DNA of 64,000 bases from Thioalkalivibrio sp. XN279 (lineage in GTDB: Bacteria > Pseudomonadota > Gammaproteobacteria > Steroidobacterales > XN24). The notes beneath the pieces were generated by a model that had not been told where the DNA came from, did no database searches, and saw only the letters and a list, made by a program, of their open reading frames with translations. The stretch lies in the NCBI RefSeq assembly GCF_011089885.1, contig NZ_JAANBD010000027.1:124001-188000 (forward strand). Reading direction: 5' to 3'. Positions 27,822 to 35,023 of the stretch are shown here, piece by piece (position 1 is the first letter of the stretch; each line of letters opens with the position of its first letter). A program made the position numbers and the translations under genes.

Positions 27822-28373
27822 TCAACCTCGCTTGAAGCGCCCGGCCAGCCGCATGGCGGAACGAGAAAGCGTGCGGGCCAGCCAAGAGAACGTCGCGAAG
27901 ACGGCGGCAAAAAACATCGGCAGGATGCCGCCGAAAGTGAACATCATCCCGAGCACGAACCCAAGGATGTACTCACCGCGATAGATCGGCAGCACCACAC
28001 CGATCGCGAAGGGCGCGAGAACCAGGTAACGCTCGACACCGAAGGCGAAAGCGAACGACAGGGCAAAGATGCCGCCGTAGACCAGCGCGCCGCAAAATGC
28101 CGGCAGCGCGCGGCGGATGTTCGCGGGGATCAAGCCGTCGCCAAGCTCGTTGTGGGTTCCCCGACCCAGGACTCGGCCGGCCACGAACCACGCCAGCGCC
28201 GGCACCAGGACCAGGCCCCACCAATTCGAGATCGACGGCATGTCGGCACGGGCAAGGAAATGGTGGCTGACGACGCCGCCGCGCATCAACTCCCAACCGA
28301 GATGAAGTACAACCAGCGCGAAGACGCCTGATGTGACAGCCAACTGTGCCTGTTGGAATTTCGCTGTCGACAA
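27822..28373 (-). CDS. Hypothetical five-helix membrane protein
   Basis: 183 residues, mostly hydrophobic, with about five membrane helices and a basic C-terminal end (SRSAMRLAGRFKRG). I do not recognise the family. It converges with the DUF808 gene at a 20-base gap and stands alone on this strand, upstream of the TonB receptor's 3' hairpin. A conserved-looking segment is YRGEYILGFVLGMMFTFGG. Confidence 0.65.
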   Translation of the reverse strand: MSTAKFQQAQLAVTSGVFALVVLHLGWELMRGGVVSHHFLARADMPSISNWWGLVLVPALAWFVAGRVLGRGTHNELGDGLIPANIRRALPAFCGALVYGGIFALSFAFAFGVERYLVLAPFAIGVVLPIYRGEYILGFVLGMMFTFGGILPMFFAAVFATFSWLARTLSRSAMRLAGRFKRG

Positions 28374-28424
28374 TGCAGGAGGCCTTCAGTCAATCACCCA
28401 GGCACCCGAGTCTACGCTGAAGTA

Positions 28425-28460
28425 ATGCCGCGGGACGAGCGGAGCCCCGTCCCGCGGCAT
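28425..28460 (-). terminator. Perfect 12-bp hairpin after the TonB receptor gene
   Basis: ATGCCGCGGGAC pairs exactly with GTCCCGCGGCAT around a 12-base loop, 16 bases past the receptor stop. There is no long U-tract on either side, so it may stabilise the mRNA 3' end or act with Rho. Confidence 0.55.
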
Positions 28461-28475
28461 CTTCTGTTACAAGGC

Positions 28476-30602
28476 CTAAATCTCGAAGCGGAAGCCGGCG
28501 TAGAACATACGTTCGGCCGCGGGCTCGATGCCGTCGCTGCGGACGCGGCTGTAATAGTCCTCGTCAAGCAGGTTGTTGATGCCGCCGTACAGTGTCCACG
28601 ACCTGTTCAGGCGGTACTCGCCGGTCAGGTCCAGGACCTCGTAGGCCGGCACCACGGCGTCGATCTGGGCGTCGCCCGTGCCTCGCGGCAGGTTGGAATC
28701 CTGCCAGTACTGCTCATCCACCAGGGTCGCGGTCAGCGTGAGCTTCAGGCGGTCGTTGTAGTACATCAGGCCCGTCCGGAACAGGTACTCAGGCGCAAAG
28801 GCCGGCGTATTGCCCACCAGGTCGGGGGTCACGCTGCGGGTGATCTCGGCATCCAGCAGCGAGCCGTTGATGAAGCCGACCAGGTGGCTGGGTGAGTTGC
28901 CGAGAGCGAAGAAATCGTACTCGGCGCTGAACTCCAGGCCCTGGTGGCGGGAATCGCCGCTGTTGACCCGCAGCACGTCGCTGACGTTGACCTGGATCTG
29001 CTCGATCTTGTCTTCGAACTCGATGCGGAACACGCTGACGTCCAGCACCAGGCCGGTGACCGGGCTGGTGCGCAGGCCGAGCTCGTAGTTCATGGCGGTG
29101 GAAATATCAGGCCCGTTTTCCGCCGCCAGCTCGGAACTCGGGTTGGCCAGGTCGTCGAAGCGCTGCGGCCGGTAGGACTCCGAAATGTTCGCGTACAGCT
29201 CCGTGACGTCGCCCAGACGGTACATGCCGCCGAGGCCGAACAGGAACTCGTTCTCCGTCTTGTCCACGTCGATCGGATCGCGCGACAGGCTGGGCTGTTT
29301 CACGTTCTCGAACAGGTCGTAGTTGACGCGCTCGAAGCGCATCGCCGGCGCCAGGCTCAGGTTGCCGAAGCGGAACAGGTTCTCGAGGAACACGGCGTTG
29401 TACGTGATCACCCGGTCCTGGTCGTACAACAGGTCCTCGGCAAGCTGCGCATTCGAGCGGATGTCCGAGCTGACGTGCCGGGTACGCGGGCTGTCCGTGC
29501 GATAGGCCGTCGTGCCGACCGTCAGGACATGGTCCTCACCCCAGCCGCGCGCGTAGCGCAGGTCAAGGCCGAGGGTCTTGAATTCCTGCTGGTCGATGTT
29601 GGTCGTGGCGGGCTCGTCGGCGGGATCGATGAAGGCGGACGAGCGCCGGCTGAAGCGGTCCTGGTAGGAATGCCAGAGCCGGCCATTCAGCGTCGCATCC
29701 TCGCTGAGCTTATGGTCGTAGCTGAGGGTGGCCATGAGCCGGTCGATTTCCACCCGGTTGAACGGCGTCTTGGTCAGGTCGCGGTTGGTCGCGAATTCCG
29801 CCGAAGTCAGCCGCCCTGCCTCGCCCGAGTCCGACTGGTAGAGATCGAGATCGAAGCCGATGCGAACGTCCTCGATGCCTTCGTAGGAGACGCCGAAGTA
29901 CCCGGCATCGACGTCGTAGTCCTCATTCAGGCGCGGCCCGTCGGCCTGGCGATGATCGTAGCTCGCCAAAAGTCCCCAGGTGCCGTCGCCCCAGTTCGCC
30001 TGGTTGAACGTGCTGTAGAAGCCGTCGGTGCCGAAGCCGTGCTCGGTGGACGCTCCGAACTCGGCCTGCGCGTCGGCGCGGAAAGTCACGAAGTTGATGG
30101 TCGGACCGATCTGCGGCCCGTACAGCAGGCCGGAACCGCCGCGCACGAACTCCACCCGCTCGATGCGCTGTGCCGGCGGCAGGTAGTAGATCGTCGGGTA
30201 ACCGAAGAGATCCGCCGCCAGGGGCACGGAATTCTGGAAGAAGGCCACGAACTCCGACTCGTGCGGATTGCCCAGGCCACGATAGTTCACGTTGAAGATG
30301 CTGGGGATTTTCTGCTCCGACACGAACAGGCCCGGCAAGCGCGCGAACATCAGGCGCAGGTTGGGCTCGACGAAGGTCGGCTGCGTTTCCAGGTCGATTG
30401 CCGTGGTCTTTTTCCCCGCAAAGACCATGCCCTCCTCGACGGACGGCAGGTTGTCCGGCAGCAGGGGATCCATGCGCTGGCTGCCCGACACTTCGAGCGG
30501 TGCAAGGTCCGCGGCGCGTTCCTTGTTGTTTTCATCGGCGAGCACTGCAGGCGAGCACAGCACCAGCGCCAGGCCGGCGGCGAGAGATTTGTTCGAGAGC
30601 AT
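28476..30602 (-). CDS. TonB-dependent outer-membrane receptor, FecA-like
   Basis: Outer-membrane gated transporter for an iron chelate. 708 residues from the ATG at 30602; the track-like extension upstream has no Shine-Dalgarno role. Signal peptide about 1-23 (ending AVLA-DE), plug domain with MFARLPGLFVSEQ and the VEFVRGGSGLLYGPQ segment near residue 160, then a 22-strand barrel with late TonB motifs (GINNLLDEDYYSRVR) and a C-terminal aromatic-rich strand ending FRFEI. FecA-like features are in the plug, but no FecI/FecR genes are nearby. A Fur-like palindrome lies 31 bases upstream. Confidence 0.92.
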   Translation of the reverse strand: MLSNKSLAAGLALVLCSPAVLADENNKERAADLAPLEVSGSQRMDPLLPDNLPSVEEGMVFAGKKTTAIDLETQPTFVEPNLRLMFARLPGLFVSEQKIPSIFNVNYRGLGNPHESEFVAFFQNSVPLAADLFGYPTIYYLPPAQRIERVEFVRGGSGLLYGPQIGPTINFVTFRADAQAEFGASTEHGFGTDGFYSTFNQANWGDGTWGLLASYDHRQADGPRLNEDYDVDAGYFGVSYEGIEDVRIGFDLDLYQSDSGEAGRLTSAEFATNRDLTKTPFNRVEIDRLMATLSYDHKLSEDATLNGRLWHSYQDRFSRRSSAFIDPADEPATTNIDQQEFKTLGLDLRYARGWGEDHVLTVGTTAYRTDSPRTRHVSSDIRSNAQLAEDLLYDQDRVITYNAVFLENLFRFGNLSLAPAMRFERVNYDLFENVKQPSLSRDPIDVDKTENEFLFGLGGMYRLGDVTELYANISESYRPQRFDDLANPSSELAAENGPDISTAMNYELGLRTSPVTGLVLDVSVFRIEFEDKIEQIQVNVSDVLRVNSGDSRHQGLEFSAEYDFFALGNSPSHLVGFINGSLLDAEITRSVTPDLVGNTPAFAPEYLFRTGLMYYNDRLKLTLTATLVDEQYWQDSNLPRGTGDAQIDAVVPAYEVLDLTGEYRLNRSWTLYGGINNLLDEDYYSRVRSDGIEPAAERMFYAGFRFEI

Positions 30603-30632
30603 GGGATGGGTCCCCTTTGCGAATGACGCGCG

Positions 30633-30651
30633 AATACTAATGATTCGTATT
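30633..30651 (-). promoter_or_regulatory. Candidate Fur box upstream of the TonB receptor
   Basis: Read on the minus strand, AATACGAATCATTAGTATT is a 19-base 9-1-9 inverted repeat with a single mismatched pair, the form of a Fur site. It keeps the AATCATTA core of the consensus; about 11 of 19 positions match. Its place 31 bases before an iron-type receptor start supports iron control. Confidence 0.55.
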
Positions 30652-30701
30652 TCGTCTTGCAATAGGGAAAACCACTACTCCCGGTTCAGGGCGGCAGAGC
30701 G

Positions 30702-30815
30702 TCAATGGGCAAGCTCGCCCCCACTTCGCCGCGCTCCCCCCGGCAGCTGCAGGTCCGCTCGGGCGCCGATCCACAAGCTGGAGAACAACAGCGTGTAGAT
30801 GTGGCGCTTTTTCAT
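30702..30815 (-). CDS. Possible small exported peptide (37 aa), unproven
   Basis: Starts MKKRHIYTLLFSSLWIGARA, a plausible signal peptide, followed by a Gly-rich tail of 17 residues (DLQLPGG...GGELAH). It sits between the outer-membrane protein and the TonB receptor on the same strand. No Shine-Dalgarno is visible and such frames arise by chance in GC-rich DNA, so this is a weak call. Confidence 0.2.
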   Translation of the reverse strand: MKKRHIYTLLFSSLWIGARADLQLPGGARRSGGELAH

Positions 30816-30837
30816 CGCACACGAGAACAGGTCGAGA

Positions 30838-30933
30838 CTACAGTTCTCGCTCAAGTCGCTGCACCGTCCGCACGCTGACATCCATCGGTTCGGCGAACTG
30901 ATCCTGCGACCCGTGGCACGGCAACTCGCGAGC
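30838..30933 (-). pseudogene. Fragment of an XRE/HigA-type HTH regulator
   Basis: Thirty-one codons then a stop read ARELPCHGSQDQFAEPMDVS followed by VRTVQRLEREL. This resembles the helix-turn-helix of antitoxin-like regulators (the SQEQFAELLGVSVRTLQ pattern). No start codon, N-terminus or C-terminus of a full gene is present, so it looks like a decayed remnant, with an upstream in-frame stop shared with the outer-membrane protein gene. Confidence 0.4.
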
Positions 30934-30951
30934 CGCCGGCGCGGGGAGAAA

Positions 30952-31854
30952 TTACCAGCGATGCCCTGCCGCCAGTTCGAAGAATCCCGCCTCTCCAACC
31001 GCACGGTTCACCGTTGCGCCCGTGTCATCTTCGAGCCGGTGGCGGCGCTCGAACTCGAGCCCGGCTCGCGTGGTGAGGAAGAGCCCGCCCGAGGATTCCC
31101 AGCGCAGCGTCGCACCAGCCCGCCACGCCCGCACCTCGTAGTCGAAGGCGGCTTCGTCGCGTTCGTCGCTGACCACGTGCCAGCGGGCCCCGGCAGGCGC
31201 CACCTCCCCGCCCACGGCGAAGCCGCGGCCCACCTCGAGCATGGCCCGCGTCACCGGCCAGCCGAGTTCCATCCGCATGCCGTGGTGCTCTCGCAGCAGC
31301 GCGAATAGCGGGTAGGCCTGCTCAGCGCCGAAGGCGTCGTCGTAAGCGATGCCCGCGCGCCAGCCCCAGCGCGCGCCCTGGGGCTCACGCTGGCGCAGCA
31401 CCCGACCGTGCCACATGAAGTCATCCGAACTGCCGCGCGACCAGAGCTCCTTGAAGACGTTGGACGAGGTCGCCACGACCGGCCTGAACTCGGCCTCCCA
31501 GGCCGTCGGCGCCAAGCCGCGCCAGGTGAGCGGGACCTCCACCCGGTGCAGGTCGCGGTTGCGGGTCGGCAGTCCGGAATACTCGTAGCGCTGGTAGGCG
31601 TAGTCCAGCGCCCAGCGGAACTGGCCCTCGCCCGCCGGGATCGCCGGGCCGCGGACCGCAAGACGGTTCTCGCTGCCGCTCAGGCGCGCGTCGCCGAAGT
31701 CCGCAGTGGCGAGCGCGCCACGGGTGAACTCGAACTCAAGCGTCGCGCCGGGGGCGCCAAGCGCCAGCCCAGGCGCGGCCACTGCGAGCAGCAACCCGGC
31801 TAGATGCGGCCCCACACGCTGACCTCGGCGAGGCTGTTCACGCAGCCGCTCCAT
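30952..31854 (-). CDS. Putative outer-membrane beta-barrel protein
   Basis: 300 residues. Signal peptide: basic start (MERLREQPRRGQRVG), hydrophobic core, and cleavage after about residue 33 (ALG-APG). The body shows alternating polar/hydrophobic strands with frequent aromatic residues (FRWALDYAYQRYEYSGL, WRAGIAYDDAF, AWRAGATLRWE) and ends in an aromatic residue (GHRW), as expected for an outer-membrane barrel. I cannot assign a function. It starts nine bases after the MscS gene ends, so both are likely in one operon. Confidence 0.72.
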   Translation of the reverse strand: MERLREQPRRGQRVGPHLAGLLLAVAAPGLALGAPGATLEFEFTRGALATADFGDARLSGSENRLAVRGPAIPAGEGQFRWALDYAYQRYEYSGLPTRNRDLHRVEVPLTWRGLAPTAWEAEFRPVVATSSNVFKELWSRGSSDDFMWHGRVLRQREPQGARWGWRAGIAYDDAFGAEQAYPLFALLREHHGMRMELGWPVTRAMLEVGRGFAVGGEVAPAGARWHVVSDERDEAAFDYEVRAWRAGATLRWESSGGLFLTTRAGLEFERRHRLEDDTGATVNRAVGEAGFFELAAGHRW

Positions 31855-31863
31855 AACGCGACT

Positions 31864-33303
31864 TCAACTGGGATCCTTGGACGGCGCGGGGGTCAGGAGG
31901 TTCTCCCCGGGCGTCCAGGATTTGCGCGCCTGCTCCTTGATGTCCCCGGCCTCGCTCTGCAGGCCCGCTTCGGCTCGGGTCGCAACGGTTTCGGGCTCGG
32001 CGCTCGGCTTCGCCGCGGCTGCGACTGCCGCCTCGGCAGGCCCCTCGCTTTCGATCATGCGCACCGGCACCCCGTAAGGGAAGGTGACCTCGCGCGCCTC
32101 GTCCGGGAGGGAGATTCCCTCGTCCTGGAAGGCCCGCTTGACCAGCCGAATGACGGACGACTTCACTTTCGCCCAGCTGTGCCGGGTGCCATCGAGCCAG
32201 AAATAAACCCGCAGGTTGACGGTGGACGATCCAAGGTTCTCTACGAGCACCAGGGGCTCCGGCTCAGCCAGGACGACCGGGTGCTCAGCGAGCACTTTCA
32301 GGACGATGTCCTGGGCATGGGAGATGGAATCTTCGTAGCCGATCCCGACGATGAAGTCCTCGCGGCGATTGGGATTGCTCGTGAAGTTGCGGATGGTGCT
32401 CTTGAAGACGGTCGCATTGGGCACTTGCACCTGGTTACCGTCGAGTGTCAGCAGGACAGTGGTGCGCGAAGTCAGTCGCTGGACGTAACCCGTGACAGCA
32501 GCCACCTCGACCAGGTCGCCCTCCCGAAACGGTTGCTGCAGGCTGAGAAACAAGCTGGCGAGAAAATTCTCGGTGATGTCGCGGAAAGCGATGCCCAGCG
32601 CCAGGCCGATCAGGCCCGTGCCGCCCACCACCGTGAACGCGAGCTGCGTGAGGCCGGCGATGCGCAGCACCAGGTAGACGCCGAAAAGCATCACGAGTAT
32701 GCCGCCGCCCCGGGCGAGGACTTCGCGCAGCAGCGGGCTGAGAGCGCGCGCTTGCAGCCGGCGACGCAGGAGATACACGGTCAAGCGGGCCAGGATCCAG
32801 GAAATCGCGGTGACGACCACGGCCACCACGATCAGCGGCAGCATGCGCACGAAGTTGCGCGCCAAATCGTTCAACACCTGGAAGGCTGGATCGAAGTTCC
32901 AAACCGCGCCCGGGGTCACCTCGACCTGGTTGACGACGGCGACCACGCCCTCGGTGTTTTTCGCCAGGTCTCCGGCCCATTGCCTGGCGTCATCGCTCTG
33001 TGTCGTGCCTTGCAGGAAAACGATGCCGTCCTGGACGCTGACCTCGGGCGCGCCGAACCAGCCGGTCGTCGCGAGAATGTCCGTTATTCGTTGCCTGATC
33101 TCGTCATCCCTGGCGACGGGTTGGATCTCGACTTTGCCCGGGGACTCCGGATTGCCTTCAAGTGCTTTGGCCGGTACCGGCTGTTCCGCTCCAGGGCCGG
33201 GCTGTTGGGCCGCAACCGAGGTGAACGCAAAGAGGGCAACGCACAGGACTGCGGCCCAGGTCAGTCGGGCCGGTCGCCACCAGGCCACACATCTGTCGTC
33301 CAT
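31864..33303 (-). CDS. MscS-family mechanosensitive channel with N-terminal BON domain
   Basis: 479 residues. Signal-like N-terminus (about 1-32), then a periplasmic BON domain at about 65-130 (EIRQRITDILATTGWF..VSVQDGIVFLQGT), membrane helices from about 155, and the MscS pore helix TGLIGLALGIAFRDI followed by NFLASLFLSLQQPFREGD. The cytoplasmic cage contains VPNATVFKSTIRNFT. The C-terminal ~60 residues are Ala/Glu/Pro-rich and disordered-looking. BON domains may bind phospholipid, which suggests the sensor part touches the membrane surface (inference). Confidence 0.9.
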   Translation of the reverse strand: MDDRCVAWWRPARLTWAAVLCVALFAFTSVAAQQPGPGAEQPVPAKALEGNPESPGKVEIQPVARDDEIRQRITDILATTGWFGAPEVSVQDGIVFLQGTTQSDDARQWAGDLAKNTEGVVAVVNQVEVTPGAVWNFDPAFQVLNDLARNFVRMLPLIVVAVVVTAISWILARLTVYLLRRRLQARALSPLLREVLARGGGILVMLFGVYLVLRIAGLTQLAFTVVGGTGLIGLALGIAFRDITENFLASLFLSLQQPFREGDLVEVAAVTGYVQRLTSRTTVLLTLDGNQVQVPNATVFKSTIRNFTSNPNRREDFIVGIGYEDSISHAQDIVLKVLAEHPVVLAEPEPLVLVENLGSSTVNLRVYFWLDGTRHSWAKVKSSVIRLVKRAFQDEGISLPDEAREVTFPYGVPVRMIESEGPAEAAVAAAAKPSAEPETVATRAEAGLQSEAGDIKEQARKSWTPGENLLTPAPSKDPS

Positions 33304-33359
33304 TAGCGCTTGTCCGTCCGCCCGCGAGGTTGATGACCGTACCGAGTCGATACTACATC

Positions 33360-34250
33360 TTAGGCCATGCCCGCACCGGGACGCAGCCGGCCCTGCACCG
33401 CGCGGGCGAAACGCCCCGCCGCCTCCGGGTCGTGAGCGAGGAACATCAGCGGCTCGAAGACCTCGAGCTCCATGAGCAGAAACTGCCCGTCCTTCACCAC
33501 ACCGTCGACGCGCGCATAGACCGGCAGCGACGGCGCCGCCAGGGCACAGGCGCGTGCCTGCTCCACCAGCGCCGGCTCGACCTCGATGCGCTCGGTGGTG
33601 CCGCCGAAGCGGAATTGCACCCGGTAGTCGCCCGGCTTCGGCCGCTTGCGAACGGCGTGGCTGAATATGCCGTCGAAGAACAGCAGCGACAACTCGCCGT
33701 CCAGAATCTCTGGCAGGAAAGGCTGCACCATCAGCCCCCGGTCGGCGAGCGTCTCGTCGATCTCTTGCTGGTAAGCTGTCGCGTCATCGACACGGAAGCG
33801 ATGCGTGCGATAGGCGCCGCCCGAGACGGTCGGCTTCACCACGATCTCGTCCCAGCCGCGCGACTGGGCCACCACCGCGACATCGGCCTGCTCGCCGCGG
33901 CCGATGAAGATGGTCGGCACCAGTGGCACGCCACACGCCTCAAGGTCCAGCAGGTAGTTCTTGTCGTAGTTCCAGTCGAGGATGTCGCCGGCGTTACACA
34001 TCAGCACCCTGCTGGCGATGCGCGCATCGAGCCACGCGCGAAACTCCGCCGCGCGCTCGAAGTAGTCCCACGGCGTACGGATTACCAGCGCGTCGAAGGC
34101 CGTCCAGTCGATGGCCGGGTCGTCCCAGATCGCCGGCACCGGGTTGATGCCGAGCTCTTCGAGTGCCCGGGCGAGCAGGAGGTCGTCTTCGAAGAGACTG
34201 GGATAGGCGGTACAGGTGACCAGGGCGACGCGTGGCGGGGTCGTGTTCAT
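33360..34250 (-). CDS. ATP-grasp ligase, RimK/glutathione-synthetase-like
   Basis: 296 residues from ATG 34250, the Met before NTTPPRVALVTCTAYPSLFEDD. N-terminal half matches the pre-ATP-grasp domain; ATP-grasp features include WDEIVVKPTVSGGAYRT (ATP-binding lysine) and the metal-binding end YARVDGVVKDGQFLLMELEVFEP. It resembles the DcsG-like group of ATP-grasp enzymes, which join an amino group to a carboxylate, but the substrates are unknown. The start has no Shine-Dalgarno of its own and overlaps, by ATGA, a short upstream reading frame that does. Confidence 0.82.
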   Translation of the reverse strand: MNTTPPRVALVTCTAYPSLFEDDLLLARALEELGINPVPAIWDDPAIDWTAFDALVIRTPWDYFERAAEFRAWLDARIASRVLMCNAGDILDWNYDKNYLLDLEACGVPLVPTIFIGRGEQADVAVVAQSRGWDEIVVKPTVSGGAYRTHRFRVDDATAYQQEIDETLADRGLMVQPFLPEILDGELSLLFFDGIFSHAVRKRPKPGDYRVQFRFGGTTERIEVEPALVEQARACALAAPSLPVYARVDGVVKDGQFLLMELEVFEPLMFLAHDPEAAGRFARAVQGRLRPGAGMA

Positions 34251-34390
34251 GAGCAAGTCAGTGCGCGGAAAAACGAACAGGAAGTCTCTGCGCGGCACCT
34301 TGCCGCCATGGAAACCCACGAGAAAATGCTCAGGCGAGCCTGGTCCTTCTTGGTCTTGATGAGAATCTCGATTTCCTTGCCTTCAATCAC
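34247..34390 (-). CDS. Candidate 47-codon small gene coupled to the ATP-grasp gene
   Basis: GTG start at 34390 preceded by a perfect GGAGGA (34403-34398) at seven-base spacing; the stop overlaps the ATP-grasp ATG as ATGA, the coupling used throughout this window. It begins VIEGKEIEILIKTKKDQARL, a charged helix/strand-like segment with GC-rich third positions, and ends in a Cys-containing stretch. I recognise no family. It could instead be a leader frame that only opens the ATP-grasp start. Confidence 0.35.
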   Translation of the reverse strand: MIEGKEIEILIKTKKDQARLSIFSWVSMAARCRAETSCSFFRALTCS

Positions 34391-34424
34391 TTCCTGCTCC
34401 TCCTGCGCCCATCGCCGCGTGGAG

Positions 34425-34769
34425 TCATTTCATGCAGTCGATCCAGTCGAGCGCCATGTGGATCAGCAGGCCGAGACCAACCAGGAGCAGTACGCGCGCG
34501 GCGGGACGCAAACTATTACTTTCGCTCTCGCGCCCCACAAATAGCGGAAGAACGAACAGAGCGGCGTAGATCACAATCGCGGGGGTGGTGTGCAGTGGGT
34601 GAAAGCCAATGGAGCACCGGTTCGGATCGTATATCGGGTCAGCCAGCAAGTGGTCGACATCCACGAACATGGTCGCAATCATGATCAACGTCGCGTTGCG
34701 CCAGCGGCTGCGGAAGAACGCGAGCGCGACCAGCAGCGGGACAATGAAATGCAGGGTGATATGGATCAT
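34425..34769 (-). CDS. DUF6122 family membrane protein
   Basis: 114 residues with about four membrane helices. Family pattern seen: LHFIVPLLVALAFFRSRWR, ATMFVDVDHLLADPIYDPNR, CSIGFHPLHTTPAI and IHMALDWIDCMK, with conserved His and Asp residues that look metal-binding (VDVDH...HPLH...DWIDC), reminiscent of membrane phosphohydrolase-like folds. Function unknown. It precedes the small frame and ATP-grasp gene on the same strand. Confidence 0.8.
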   Translation of the reverse strand: MIHITLHFIVPLLVALAFFRSRWRNATLIMIATMFVDVDHLLADPIYDPNRCSIGFHPLHTTPAIVIYAALFVLPLFVGRESESNSLRPAARVLLLVGLGLLIHMALDWIDCMK

Positions 34770-35023
34770 TTATGAGCCTGGGGCGGCGAAGGCGGCATAA
34801 CCAAAACAGGTGTAATAACTGCGGCAACCGCATACGGCGAACCCGCCGGACAACGACTACTCAATACGCCTAACGCCATAAATTCCTACACCATGGCAAT
34901 CGGTCTGCCACAGAGATTCGCAAGCTGGTTTTCCGGCAATCTACGGTCCGCAAATCACGCACCATCAACGTTTCCGCGGAGACGCGACGTGCTCCCAAGC
35001 CCCAGGGGGCCTGGGGGCCGGCC
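34770..35023. other. Intergenic region, lower GC, no gene seen
   Basis: 254 bases that are less GC-rich than the neighbouring genes. Apart from a small CCCCAGG / CCTGGGG hairpin at 35000-35016, just past the lpdA stop and likely part of its 3' end, I see no coding or RNA signal. Confidence 0.5.
35000..35016 (-). terminator. Short GC hairpin after lpdA
   Basis: CCCCAGG pairs with CCTGGGG around a 3-base loop, eight bases beyond the lpdA stop. There is no U-tract, so termination strength is uncertain. Confidence 0.35.

Larger units (their letters stand above)
30603..30951. other. Intergenic region with Fur-like site and gene remnant
   Basis: 349 bases between the TonB receptor start and the outer-membrane protein stop. 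It contains the receptor's promoter region with a Fur-like palindrome (30633-30651), a possible 37-residue reading frame (30702-30815, minus) and a fragment of a helix-turn-helix coding sequence (30838-30933, minus). No intact gene is supported. Confidence 0.6.

Noticed and set aside
30799-31308. 169-codon plus-strand frame over the TonB/outer-membrane intergenic region
   Set aside because: It runs antisense into the outer-membrane protein gene, has no Shine-Dalgarno, and its sequence matches no family I know.
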